Both the position numbers and the translations under genes were made by a program. DNA of 64,000 bases from Lycium barbarum. Taxonomy: Eukaryota > Streptophyta > Magnoliopsida > Solanales > Solanaceae. Below are positions 21,600-33,952 of the stretch, in pieces. The stretch is from positions 20,596,336-20,660,335 of the forward strand of contig NC_083340.1 in the NCBI RefSeq assembly GCF_019175385.1, read 5' to 3'. The notes beneath the pieces were generated by a model that searched no databases, was not told where the DNA came from, and worked only from the letters and a program-made list of their open reading frames with translations. Position 1 is the first letter of the stretch. Each line of letters opens with the position of its first letter.

Positions 21600-22740
21600 G
21601 ACTTCGATGATGTCGAAGTTTCTTCCTCTGTAAAACCTATGACCATTTTCTTCTTGTCCAAAACTTCATCCACCATTGTTGAAGAGAGCTTACTACCCTT
21701 GCACATAGAAACCATAGAAGCTCGATTATCATTCTCATCCCCCCATCAAGGTGGAGAGGAGAGAAGTGACTCACAACTTGGACAGAATCGAGCGATGAGA
21801 AGGACTGGAGAGGGCTTTGGTAATTAAATAGATCGGCTAGCTGAGCTTTTGCTGCCTTACGAAGTGACAATTGAGTTCAACATGTTTAATTTAGTCCGCT
21901 GGTGGAAGACCGCAGGGGCGGATTTACCCATGGCCAAGGGGTGTCAGGTGACATTGCGCCGTCAGGAAAATTTCACTAGATATGTATATAACATTGAAAA
22001 GCAGAAACAAAATAATGGATAGATTAAATAAAGTGACGCTGCTTGACATATAATACCTTATAGCTCAATCGGTCAGGCACCCTTTTTGGACTGGGAGTTC
22101 TTGAGTTCGAAGCTAAGCTGCTTCCCTAGTTGTGTTATGCTATTTTTTTTTCTTTTTTCTCGCCAACAAAATTGATTAAAAACAATTACAAAGTCAAATG
22201 AATGATGAGTTTTTAGTAATAGTTTGGTGCATTGCATACATATAAAAAAGCATTAAAGTATTTCTAATGAGGTTATTTTAAATATATTTCAAAAAATAAA
22301 TACTCATCGAGAAGAGTTATAGTAATATACGTGAGTTGTGTTTTATTTACATTTTATTCTATTTTTAATATGAGTTTACTATGCTTTATTTATTTGTTCT
22401 TAATTTAAAAATGTGACACCGCTTATGAACTAATCTGCGTACGCCACTGGAAGATCGAATTCCGGGAGATGTGATATGAATAGTGCCTTGCTATAAGAGT
22501 GAACAGGAACTGGTAAAGACGGAGTAATAGAAAGATCTTCGAGAAGGTGAGTTAACCAAGTTAGTTTTGCAGTAACACTTCTTAATGATCTATACTCGGA
22601 TTCAAATGATGATAATGAAATTGAAGCCCATTTCTTGGATTTCCAAGAAATAGGAGGTCCTCTTAAGCTTATACAGCACCCACTAACCGCTCTTCGTGTG
22701 TCTTTGCAGGATGCCCAGTAGGCATCCCAAAAAGTAATGA
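21600..22740 (-). pseudogene. copia RNase H fragment, split by a hAT-type MITE
   Basis: On the minus strand 22740-22458 reads YWASCKDTRRAVSGC, GPPISWKSKKWASISLSS and ESEYRSLRSVTAKLTWL, the copia RNase H. The sequence resumes beyond the MITE at 21904-21640 with QLADLF and VVSHFSPLHLDGG, the C-terminal tail of the polyprotein. In-frame stops occur. No LTR, PBS or polypurine tract is recognisable nearby, so it is an isolated fragment. Confidence 0.82.
21913..22449. mobile_element. hAT-type non-autonomous element (537 bp)
   Basis: The element begins CAGGGGCGGATTTACC and ends CGTACGCCACTG, short inverted ends of the CAG-type seen in hAT transposons. It is flanked by 8-bp duplications GAAGACCG (21905-21912) and GAAGATCG (22450-22457) with one mismatch. 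The interrupted RNase H frame continues on both sides. It contains no transposase. An internal 'TAGCTCAATCGGTCAGGCAC...GAGTTCGAAG' stretch (about 22070-22115) looks like tRNA A and B boxes. The element at 53924-54419 has similar ends. Confidence 0.82.
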
Positions 22741-23298
22741 GAGAAAATGTGAACGTATAGGTGAATAAATATGTACATACGTTCTCCTTCCTCTACCCCC
22801 TATATAATAAATAAAATAAAATATGCACATACGAACAACTTATCAAATTTGTCATTTTTTCTGTCCTCTGCTGGTAAATATTGTCACACCCCTTTTTACG
22901 CCCCGCACGATAAACACACAGCGGTTTTTATTATTAAAAGATTTTTTTATTTGAAGTGACATTTTGAGAAGAGATTATTTATTTATTCAGAGTCATCACT
23001 TGGAATTGAGTTTTGGTGTTCTAAGTCACCTTATGAATCCCTAATCAAAAGGAAATGACTATTTATTGTTGGTCTGCGAAAATAAAAAACCGGCTAATGA
23101 ATTATGTTGATCGGGAAGAAGGTGTTAGGCATTCCCCGAATCCTGTGTTTTTAGCACGGTCGCTTTTATTGACTGATATTCAACTTAACTAAATTTTTGG
23201 ATAAGATTATGTTAATGGGCCTTGAAACGCTTATGATCCGCCCTTTTAATTCGCTTTAAAACTCGTTCAAAATTGTCTCAGGTTGTTAACATATGGTG

Positions 23299-26200
23299 TA
23301 GGTCTGTGCATAAATCGGTTCAATCCGAATTTCCGAACCGATTCGAAACAATTCGGATAATTGGATAATTTAATTTGAATAATACAATTCGATTTCGATT
23401 TACAAATGCAATTATAAAATATTACGATTTTACGGTTCGGATACGATTTGCTTCAATTATCAACCGAACCGATCCGAACAAACCGAGTTTATATGCCACT
23501 AGTGACTAATATGACTAATTTGGTATATGTAATGTGGTGTTGGCGGATTTGTATGCTTGCACAAGTTGTCAAGCTCTTGTTTTGCTATTTATATGCTATT
23601 ATGCTTGCAAGGTTATGGTTTTTTCTTGGTTAATGTCTTAGTTATAAGGCTGCAAGTTTAGGATCTCATTATTTTTTGTTATGTTTGTTATACCCTATTT
23701 TAACCGAAGTCAAAATAGTTTACAACATTCCGGTAATTCCAGGGTTAATTAAAATTAAGAGTCGTCACCTAATTATCTATGGTGAATTAGGGCACCTAAA
23801 GTTAATTAAAGTTGTTTATCTAAGGTCAACTCTATTTTAAAGTCTACGAAACCAAATGATTCTAAGTACGGGTTCAACTAATTTGAGGGAAGGTATTAGG
23901 CTTCCTCTAAATTCCATTAATAATGGTTAATCCGACCGGACTCAAATTTAATTAGGCTAAGTGTAAGTATAATATTATAGAAAAGAAAATAGCTTTGTAA
24001 ATATTATTAAAGTTATAGATAGACATGTAAGAGTGCTATTTAAAATAGGACTTGTAGAAAAATAATAATTTGTATAAAAGAGTACTTCTAATGCTATTTG
24101 AAAAATACAACTTATAAATGTTGTTAAGGCTTTAAACGAAGTATAGTAGTGTTGTTTAAAAGAATACTTGTGGAGGAGATTCAACAAACGTGATCTTTAG
24201 ATAAAAAATTATATTGCATGAATATTGTGACGTAGAAAAGCCTAGACTTATTTTTTAAATATGATGAGAAGAGCATGAATTTTCTCTCTCTTTTTATCAC
24301 TTTTATTTAGCATTATTTGGCTAAAATATGCATGATTGGGTGATTCCAAAAAAATGTGTTCATAAAATATACTTCAATTTATATTTACATATATCTGGAA
24401 ATATATTGCATTACAATGTGAGTTCTAGAAAATTGTTTGTAACGTGAACTAGAGAGCAAGAACGGACATACAACATACATTTTTTTTTTTAAATGTTATA
24501 AAGACATGCTCTGGAAGATCAATAACAAGAAAACAAATGAATCTTATGGAATTGATTTGTTTTCCTTAAATTAACTACCCATTATTAAACTAAACCCCAT
24601 TAATTTGCTAAAGTTCATCTAAGTTAGGAAAATAACATAAGATAAGATGTTAGTCATACGAAGAAAATAAAAATACACAACAATAAAAATAAGGAAGAGA
24701 GTAAAAGAGTAAGTGGGTTTGGCCCATTTATTAAGGCCCAACTGCTGGAATTGTTCACGTTATTGGGCTTAGGCCCAGTATCTTTCTTTATATTGATGCT
24801 GCGGGCTGTTCCTGTCTATTGGGCTTTGGCCCATATTTTTGTTTTCTTGTTTGGCTGCAGATTGGGCTGAACACGATAGGATTTTGTTGGGCTTTTAGCC
24901 CAACACCGAATGCGGAGGAGGATGACGAGTCGCTTGAACTCGTATGCGAGATGTCATGCATAAAAATGAAAAAAAAAAAAGGATTAATATATAACCAATA
25001 AATAAGACCAAACATGCATAATATAAATTCAAAAGGAGGACAGATTAATAACTCATATACATACTATGTATACCTAGTATATTCTATATGTACACGTTCA
25101 TATGGAACATAGAAACAATCTAAAAGGCATCCCAGAACTAGTATACCTCAGTATACCTTAAATATACAGGTCCCAATGTACCCGAGGGCACCACAAGGCT
25201 GTATACTGCAGGTATATCTGAGTATATCATCCTATAATTTGACATAGAATACAAAAAAAAAAAAAAACCAGCAAACTTCAAAGTCAATTATCATACTATA
25301 CTCCTATATGCAGACCACCTTTCACAAGAGAAACAAGATTTTCAGGGGAAGAGACGAGTATAATATGCACTTCTATACTTTATATTGAACTCACGCAATT
25401 TCAACAAAGCCACATACAGATCGATACGGTCGTGTATCAATTATATATAAGGAATCTGACATGGTTTCTAACTTCTAAATCATATTTGGAATCCATTACA
25501 ACACAATATTCGAACAGATAGATTATCACCATTCTTTAGCAAATCAGACCATTGAACTCTAGGGAAAGTCTAACACATCTTTCTAACTCCTAAAACACAC
25601 ATACTACAAGAAATGAAATCAGGTTTAGATTTGGCAGAACTTTAACACAGATTTGGACTTTTCCACCATATAACAGAGATGAATGGATTTCACCAGTAAG
25701 TGCACAAACAGAACATAGGCTGGTCTTTTAATACCCAAAGCAAGTATTTTGGCACATGTAGAACGTTCAGGAGCATTTTGTCGAACATTCATAATTTAGA
25801 CTACGTGCATCCAGAAGACATTACTTTAACTTTAAACTAATGAATGTGATTTTAACAACATCCGGGATACCAACCGCGTAAGCAAAGCTTCCTTATAACA
25901 TTTGATAAACGTGATTTAAACAGGGCAAGGAATGGGATTCTAAATACAGATTAAACAACAATCATATTTCAACATCATTCACTTTGCGTGTTCCATTTTT
26001 ACCACAATCTCAAATGAAACAAAGAAACAGATAAATGGGTTGAATTTACCTCTTGCGGGTACAGCGAACGGGGACGTCAAGCCTCGAATCTACACTCGAA
26101 CGCGACGGACTCGAACTCGAAAAAAAAAGTCTTTCGAATCAAAATGGACCAGAAAAATTATGTAGCAGAAAATGTTTAAAAACTAGATAAAGTCACTTTT

Positions 26201-27456
26201 CAACTAATGTAAAGTCTTAGGGTAAGCCATAGACCAAAAAAAAAAATCCCCCTTCGGCTATGACTTAAGGATGTATTTATAGGCTAAGTCTAGGGTTTTA
26301 TATTTTGAATTTCACGATTTTTGGCTCCAAACAAAACTAAAAAGCCATTTGAATCGACCCGTGAAGGAATCTTATGCTCAGATCACTGAAAAGTTGCTCT
26401 TTTTTCAGAATTTCCGAAGTGGTTTTGGCTATTTGTGTTTGACCAGATCGTATATAAAAGGAGAGAGGAAAACTTATATGGAAATGGAGTTGGCAAGTCT
26501 GTTCGTGGTGAAAGAGAACTGAGGCTTTGCTAAAAATAGATGAGGGAAAGAGGAGAGAGGAGAGGCGGAGTGAAAGAGAAAGAGGCGTGAAGAGAGAGAC
26601 GAGAGATAAGAGTGTTGCACGAGAATGGTATTGCGGTCTGCCATTGTTGAAGGCGACCGATCCTTTGTTCAAATTGAGAAAGGGATGAGAGTAGGGAGAG
26701 TGAAGGAGAGAGGCGTCTGATTCTTTTAGGTTTAGAAGTGAATTTGTGAAGGTTGGGCCGGGTCGGGTGACATGGGTAATGGGCTAAACTCGCCTGGTGG
26801 GCTGGTCGGGTAAGAAGGCTAAATGGGCTGGCCGAGTAGAGGATAATGGTGGGCTGGTCCGTTTAGGCTCAATTTGGTTGAAAGTATTGGTCCTTTCTTT
26901 TATTAATTATTTTTTGGACTTCTAACTTAATAACTAGTGCAATACGTATTATGTATATTACGTGAAGATAAATAGTAATTAATATATAAAAAGTAAAGGA
27001 TTAATAAAGTAAAATTAATTTATCAAGTGCAAATCCTAAAATGAAACGATGATGAAACATTTAAAATTTGTGATAAAGTAATACTAGTAATGTTGATAGT
27101 AGAATAGTGAAAATGGAAATAATGATATTAATAGTAGTAAAAAATGAAAATAGTAGTGAAAATAAAATATTTAGATTGTTAATAAATTCAGAAACCCAAG
27201 GAAATAAATCGGAATAAAGGAGGGAAAAAATTGGGTGTCAACAATGTTTACTCTAAAACTGAAATGAAATAGTTGCTTGTTTAAATTTCGAATAAACCGA
27301 ACAAATCGATTTGTGTAACCGAACCGAAATAATAAAAAAAGAATCAAATTGAACCTAGAATGGATCGAGTTTGGTTGAGAATTTTAGAAAGTCGAAATTC
27401 AAAAATTCAACTCGATGATGGCCAAACTGAACCGAACCGATTCGTGCACAGGCCTA
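23299..27456. mobile_element. hAT-type element Y1, itself interrupted by a solo LTR
   Basis: The ends are TAGGTCTGTGCATAAATCGG and, inverted, TAGGCCTGTGCACGAATCGG. Flanks ATATGGTG (23291-23298) and ATGTGGTG (27457-27464) are an 8-bp duplication with one mismatch. Subterminal sequence is full of AACCGA/TCGGTT words in both orientations. After removing the nested LTR, about 595 bp remain with no coding sequence. Element Y2 at 31147-33227 is a close relative. Confidence 0.85.
23686..27243 (+). mobile_element. solo LTR (Ogre/Tat-like, 3.56 kb) nested in Y1
   Basis: It starts TGTTATACCC and ends TTGGGTGTCAACA, with ATGTT on both sides (23681-23685 and 27244-27248). The Y1 sequence is continuous across it, as seen by comparison with Y2. 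The first 530 bp of the window are the end of another copy. It contains GAGTCGTCACCTAATT and GAAGGTATTAGGCTTCC blocks near its left end and many TGGGCY words at 24719-24905 and 26750-26870. No PBS or genes. Confidence 0.88.
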
Positions 27457-29583
27457 ATGTGGTGTATTGGTAGCAGCGCTTTCCAGCCTTAGCACGAATT
27501 TTGATATGTATCTCGCGCCTTTTGAGGCCTTTATGGATCGTTCCCACTTCCCGTGCCTAAATAAGCATCTAACGTACTTAAAATTTATCCAACCCAGTTA
27601 AACCGGCTTCGAACATGGTAAGTAAATTTTATTTGAAACGACTCATCGGTAGCAGCGCTTTCCGAATTTATCGTTGAAAGTTACTTAATTAGTTAATTAA
27701 CCTCTAAATTATTTTGATTTGGGTCATAACTCAACAAAATATCTTTCGAGCATCTCTTTTGATAATGGGTCTTAAGGTCATTTACAACCATCTCGCTTCC
27801 TCACAATTTTTTCCCCTTTCTATTATTTTCTTGGTTTGCTACGGGGTCTCGCTCTTCCTCACTTACATGAATAATAAGTTAGGCCTTAAACATTTTGTCG
27901 TAGGCCGTAAAGTATTTAGGGAACAACATTGACGGCCTTCGTATTCATCGCAAGAGCCAAATAACAACTAAACCAAATAATTGAAGTTTCCCTTCGTGGT
28001 AACCATCGATATGAATTATTACAACTAGTGAAACAATAGAACAAAACTTTTACTTGAAAGGGACATTTAACAGTCTGCCGAAGTAATTCTGTTACTATAT
28101 TATAACAAAGGTTCTCATTTTTTAAATAAAAGAAAGGTGACACAATAAACTTGAGAAGAGCTAATAAAATCCAAAGAGACAAAATTAAATTCTACCAATT
28201 TAGATCGTAACCATAAGAGTGAGCGGAAACATGACATGGCTAACAACCTACATTTTTGCACTTCATCTCTTAACATGTAAATCTTATTCTCATGTTGTCC
28301 ATTTAATGAGCATATCAAACAAAGACGATAACATATTAACATACTTGAAATAATATTCAAATCCCGTAAGCATCTTTATAAGCATTCACTCATGATATTT
28401 AAAATAACAAGAGTGAAAGATGGACCTTTTAATGGAGTAAAACCCTCTTCAATATATTAACAAAGAAACTCCAAGCTCAAGCTTAGTACAACAAAAATGC
28501 ACGACCCTTTTCGAAGAACAAAAATCCAGGACCGGAGACTTCGACGGCAGCCCCGAACGAACTCATGAATCGTTGGACCTCCTCAACAGGGATAGAGCTA
28601 TGGTTGTTCTACAATCTACATGGTATTTTCAGGTAGTTGATGGATTAAGGGTGTGTATCTTATGTGATGTTTTTCTTTAGTTTAAGGTGGTGGCTAATGG
28701 AGGAAAAAGGGGTGGTTTAAGGACGGTACAGCTATGGAGTTTTTGTGATAGCTTGTTATTGTTTTGGGGTGTTTGGGTATCAAAATGGGTAGTGAAATGG
28801 TGGAGTTTGACAGCATTTTGACGTGGAAGAGATGAGCTAAGATTGTTTTAGAGAAAAAGGAGCAACCTATCTGCTAGTTTCAAGACTAGCTTTTGTGTGT
28901 ATATTCACATGGATTTCAATGGATTTTTAGCTTTGTGTGTATACCCTTGTATAGTACGTGATCTAGGTGGTGATTAAAAAAAAAAAGGGTCTCAGCTGTT
29001 TTATTGTGTGGCGGCTGATTTAGTGTATATGTTGTGTCTAGGTCTATTAGGTGGATAATCTTTTCTATCTATAGTATGCTTAGGTGTAGGGTTTTGAGTG
29101 TGTATTCTTTGTCCCCTATTTCCCAAAATGGTCATGTGTAAAAAATATTTGAGAAGGAAGAATAGAATATTCCTTCTCAAAATGGATTGTGTTTTTTGTG
29201 TAGCTAGAGTGGAATTTTGCCAAGTGACAATACACTATTGGTTCTATTTTTGATTTAATTGATAAAAATCCTACTCCTAATTAGAAAAGCAAGATAAAAA
29301 ATACTCACTTACTTGATACTTATTTATTACAATCTATAACTGGGAAATTAACTAAAATAGATAAAACGTATTTTTTGGGAAATTTTCTTTCTTTTGTTGC
29401 AAATTAAAACAAAACATATATTCTAAAATGAGACTCTTTTTGCAGTTTCAAATTCTCTAATAAAAACCTACTAAAAAAAGAAATAAAAGTAAAAAATGTC
29501 AAAAATTAGACTAAAAAGGAAAATTAGTCAATAAGGCAGTGAAAAAGTCCCGGGAGAGTCAAAAATCACGTGTCTACAAATAT

Positions 29584-30271
29584 TTGTTGACAACTCATTC
29601 CCATCCCTGTCTCCCCTTTTTGGTTTTTGAGAAATATTTGCTTACAAGTCATTAATAGAATTGGATGTATTGTTAACTGTATAATATTACCCTATTAGGA
29701 AGCTTCAACCATGTCGATTTTCACCTCAAATTAAAGCTTCCTTCATGCACCTCCTTGTAATTGTAGGCATCATAGGTGATATTACAGCATTACACCATAC
29801 TTATCATCCTCGTATAGTTCAGAAGAATCTGGAACCTAAATATTTAGTTGCATGAAAAAGTAGAATTTAACGGATACTGTTTTATTACTTATACCACAAG
29901 CAAAAGGATAACATACTCTGAAGGCCAGCTATATAGCTCTGAAGATCAATTTCACAAATGTTGAACAAGAAAATGAAGGGCTGGTAAGTGGCGGTAACTG
30001 GGCAAAACACCCAAGTATCCAAAATTTATTATTCAGTTTAATATTGCAGTCTTTCTCTAGCTTGTTTTTCATGACGTCCGAGGCGGGGGTTCATTCCCTT
30101 GACCCATATTGATGGGAATTTGACTCCACGAAAAACTGAACAATAGGTGGTTGAATTGGCCTATTGCTTGAGCGTACCAATTGAAGTATTTTGAGAAAAT
30201 TGAGAACCAGAAAACGTATATGATATGAAAGAACCATAAAATGAAAATGTCAGCCACGATATTCCCGAAAA
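29584..30271. other. spacer without recognisable gene
   Basis: Host sequence between the outer solo LTR and the PAE-like promoter segment. A 62-codon frame at 30069-30257 (minus) has no motif I recognise. I looked for PAE exons on the minus strand here and found none. Confidence 0.5.
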
Positions 30272-30662
30272 TGATTGTGAGTATAACATACTAAAAATAT
30301 CCTTTAAATATGTGGTTATTGTGGAAGAGTTTCCTTTCGTATTGATGTTTTTCTCTGTTCTTTGTTTTAAAAAATGGATAATTTCATTGACCTCCTAACC
30401 TCCCTTATATAGTTATTTTTGTAACAAAACTAGTTTAAATGATAAATTTTCTATGTTTTTCCTAATCTATCCTCTTGTGGCATTGAATTTTGCTCGCTCA
30501 CACACATAATAATACTCGAATTCAAGAAAATAGATGAAAAATCAAAATGCCAAACACACTAGAATTCCTTTTTTTTTTCCTAACCAGATCAAACTCCACA
30601 ACTCTCAACAACTCCTTATTCAATTTCTTTCTTTTTGATCTAATGAAAAGAAGTCCTACATA
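30272..30662 (-). promoter_or_regulatory. orphan PAE upstream region (ghost of a fourth PAE copy)
   Basis: From 'aacatactaaaaata' onward this segment aligns with the upstream regions of PAE-B (from about 46477) and PAE-C (from about 54757). Shared blocks include 'tcctttcgtattgatg', 'cctcccttatatagtt', 'ttgtaacaaaactagttt' and 'gatcaaactccacaact'. It lacks about 55 bp between two copies of 'acctcccttat', consistent with a deletion between short repeats. No PAE exon lies downstream (to the left). The proximal part carrying the TATA box is missing. Confidence 0.8.
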
Positions 30663-30725
30663 CGAGATTAGGGGATTTGCCTTCTGGGTCGAGTTCGTCG
30701 CACGTGGCTTGCCTAGTGCGGGTTA
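30663..30725 (+). mobile_element. SINE fragment, truncated by copia LTR
   Basis: It begins after GTCCTACATA (30653-30662) and matches the first 65 bp of the SINE at 46909-47078, including 'ggggatttgccttctgggtc' and 'cttgcctagtgcgggtta'. It is cut at 30726 by a copia LTR. The insertion site is the same as in PAE-B. Confidence 0.8.
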
Positions 30726-31343
30726 TGTTGGGAAAACCACAAAATAAAACTAGTACAATAATAATTAATATTATTTACTTAGTAAAATAAAATAACAACA
30801 CTTGAAAAATATGAATATTACTACGAAAATATATTTAGTAAATATGACTTGAGTCGTGCTAGGCATTGTCCTAAAAAACTATTTCAACAATGTGAAATGT
30901 TTCCCCAGGATTAAACAAGCCCTTCTCTAAATTTAATTAGAGGATACAGGAATCAGCAAAATTAAATTAATACCAGCAAGTTATTAATAATAATAATAAT
31001 AATAATAATAAAAGGAAGACTTTGTAGTAGGTAATTATTATTGGAATCCGTTCATGGTTATATACGGATGGAGCAAAATGGAAAATTTGAAAAAGAAGAG
31101 AGGATAGGCGTGTGTTTAATAGGTGTTGATGCTCACCGATTGTGTGTAGGCCTGTGCACAAATCGGTTCAACCCGAAATTTTCGAACCGATTCGAAACAA
31201 TTCGAATAATTTAATTTGGATAATACAATTCGATTTCGATTTACAAATGCAATTGTAAAATATTACGGTTAACGGTTTGGATACGGTTGGCTTCAATTAT
31301 TAACCGAACCGACCCGAACAAACCGAATTTATATGCCACTATT

Positions 31344-32503
31344 AAAGGGTGTCAAGTGGGCCGGGTCGGGCCATTTAAACGTGGGCCACAGGGGGCCGGG
31401 CTGGGGGTCGGGCTTGGAGAGGGAAAAGGGGGTCCAACCCAGCCTACCCCGGATAGGGGCTACACCTCGGGCTAACCGGGCCGGGCCGGGTTATAGTTAG
31501 TGGGCCAGGCTATTTTTTTTTTTAAGTTCTAATACAAAAATAGACATTTACATTTACTAATAATAATAAAATTAACATTTACATCTAATGATAAAATTGC
31601 TAAATTAAAAAAAAAAAAAAAAAAAAAAAGGTTTAATCGTCGCCAAATTCAAAAAGCTAGCCGTTGTAAATTTAAAAAACTAGTCGTTGCTAATTTTATT
31701 TGAACCCCTAAATTTATGAATAACTTCACTTTGGTCATATTTTCAAACTATAAATACCCCTCCATTCTTCTTCATTTTCACACATTCTTCCACAATTCTC
31801 TCTTTATCTAAATTTGTTATTCAACTAGTGTACATTACTTCACCTCCACCTTCTCCTCGAGTTCGAAGATCAACTTCAAGTGCGGTGTGGATGCATTTTG
31901 AGCGAGTAAATGAGGAACATGTTAAATGTCAACATTGTGGTGACATATATCTCCACAAGTCCGGAGCGTCGGGTATTAGCCTATTAGGGGGGGTGGGGAG
32001 TGGAGGGGGTACCGGTGTGTTGCGTAGACACTTGTGAAAAGGCATGAAATTGAACTGAATGATTTATCAAAGGTATATTTGTTGAGATAAGTACTATCAC
32101 AATCTAATATATACTATATACTGAAAATGTATCAAAGGTATATTTGTTGAGAAAACAAGATTGTCTAGTTTTAAAATACAATTTTAAAGAAAACTAAAGT
32201 GCTCCGTAAAAAGAGACTCCTAATTTATTGGGATACAATGTTTTTAAAATACTTATTATTAGTAATAAATGTAGTACTTATCTTTTTTTTTATTTGAAGT
32301 GGGCCGGGCCGGTGCCTCGGTGGGCCATCACCCGGGCTACTGGTGGGCCGTGCTGGTAGGCTGTCCACCTTGTCCGACCCAGCCCCCTACTAAATCCCAC
32401 CTAGCCCAGCACCTTACACCTCTTAGTGGGTATAGGTCGGACCGGTGGTGGGCCGGGTTTACCGGGCCTGGTTCAGGCTGGCCCGACCCACTTGACACCC
32501 TTA
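31344..32503 (+). mobile_element. hAT-type deletion derivative Z with BED finger, nested in Y2
   Basis: Ends are AAAGGGTGTCAAGTGGGCCG and, inverted, TAAGGGTGTCAAGTGGGTCG. Flanks CCACTATT (31336-31343) and CCACTAAT (32504-32511) are an 8-bp duplication with one mismatch; in Y1 the same site is uninterrupted. Both ends hold long runs of GGGCC/CCGGG words. The interior has an ACTATAAATACC promoter-like box near 31748 and the start of a transposase reading frame with a BED finger, then loses coding sense. Confidence 0.85.
31828..32037 (+). pseudogene. N-terminal BED zinc finger of a hAT transposase
   Basis: The frame encodes SAVWMHFERV, KCQHCGDIY and GTGVLRRHL, the order and spacing of a BED-type zinc finger (aromatic/hydrophobic residue, C-x2-C, then H near the end) as found at the N-terminus of plant hAT transposases. 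The frame stops after 70 codons, and the catalytic and dimerisation regions are absent. It is a relic of the autonomous parent of element Z. Confidence 0.75.
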
Positions 32504-33952
32504 CCACTAATGAATAATTTGACTAATAATCTAACTATATATACGCTTCATACTTAATAGTGAAGTAATATATATTTAACTTCAGAAGTGGTGCAAATGA
32601 ATGTTTGCATGCACACCTTGCACTGGATATTCATGGCCTTCTTGTTGGCCTCAAGCTGACTTCCCTTTTGGTCTTTCATCTTTTCATCGTTCATCTCACA
32701 AGCCATCTTTGTCTTTTGGACATTGCCTCCACCCATGGCTTTGTTTGTTCATTGATCTTAGCCTGTACAAATTAGAGTTTTTTTTTTTTTTTTTGGTTTT
32801 TTTTTTTTGAGGATGCAAACTAATTTATTATGCTTGTCTGCTTGCAAGATGCTGGATTATTAATTTGGTATATGTAATGTGGTGTTGGCGGATTGGTATG
32901 CTAGCATAAGTTGTCAAGCTCTTGTTTTTCTATTTATATGCTATTATGCTTGCAAGTTTACGATTTTTTCTTGGTTATAAGGCTGCAAATTTAGGATCTC
33001 ATTATTTTTTGTTATTTTTACTCAAAACTGAAATGAAAATAGTTGCTTGTTTAAATTTCAAACAAGCCGAACAAATCGATTTGTGTAACCGAACCGAAAT
33101 AATAAAAAATGAATCGAATTGAACCTAGAATGGATCAAGTTTGGTTGAGAATTTTAGAAAGTCGAAATTCGAAATTTCAACTTGATGATGGCCAAAACCG
33201 AACTGAACCGATTCGTGCACAGGTCTAATTGTGTGTATATAATGGATGGCAATGTTGAGGCTATTTATAATAGATGAGAAATGGTAAAATAATGACAAAT
33301 GTTAAAGACACTTGTCTTGAATCAACCATGTATATTGCCACACATATTTTCTCTTACCACTTCTCCAAGTAATACAATTATACAAATTATAAAATATTTT
33401 AAAATCTTTAAAATATCACTCCAATCCCCCACTATTTTAAAGAATTTTTTAATAGAAGAGTAAATTTTGCTGGATTTGCATGTCTGAAATGCAGTAGGTT
33501 TGGTGCCTTTTGGGCTATGAACCAAACTTAGACCGATAAAATTTAACTTACAGAATTATTGGTGAAATATAAAATTTCTATGAACCAATAATTCTTATTG
33601 CAAGTTAGACACTTTATCAATCACATTTCGACTCCATAATTTTGCTGTTCAACGCGGTTTTGCGCCCTAGTCCATGCGCGTGCCTGGTTATTCATGAGAG
33701 CTCTAGAGACTAGGCCAACGTCTCATAGGAGCGGCCCCACTCCACTCTCATATAGGTGAATTCATCAAATGTACACTGCTTTAAATACACCATCCATAAG
33801 GAATATGAATTCATTAAGAGTTAATAACTCATCCTCACAATTAGTAGCAGTTCAAGCGCTCTCTTTAAGTGCGCAGAACCAATATCGACTTGTTATTACC
33901 CATATGAACCTATTTCATGGGGTCTCCAATCACATAGGTTGGGTTACCATCT

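Larger units (their letters stand above)
22882..29578 (+). mobile_element. outer solo LTR (Ogre/Tat-like) enclosing a hAT element and a second LTR
   Basis: It starts TGTCACACCCC at 22882 and ends ACGTGTCTACA at 29578, flanked by AATAT (22877-22881 and 29579-29583). Early sequence (AGAGTCATCACTTGG, AGGTGTTAGGCATTCCCCG) resembles conserved blocks in long gypsy LTRs. Once the nested element at 23299-27456 is removed the LTR is about 2.5 kb. There is no internal coding region or second copy, so it is a solo LTR. Small frames inside have no motif. Confidence 0.8.
31147..33227. mobile_element. hAT-type element Y2 inserted in the copia LTR
   Basis: Ends are TAGGCCTGTGCACAAATCGG and, inverted, TAGACCTGTGCACGAATCGG, with a perfect 8-bp duplication ATTGTGTG (31139-31146 and 33228-33235). 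It aligns with Y1 over both terminal regions but has about 340 bp (32520-32860) that Y1 lacks. It carries no transposase of its own and is interrupted by another hAT-type element at 31344-32503. Confidence 0.9.

Noticed and set aside
22060..22120. tRNA-like A and B boxes
   Set aside because: No cloverleaf folds; the sequence is inside a hAT-type element and is better described as part of it.
30069..30257. 62-codon minus-strand frame starting MADIFILWFF
   Set aside because: I considered an organelle-derived or membrane peptide, but there is no match I can name, and no conserved context.
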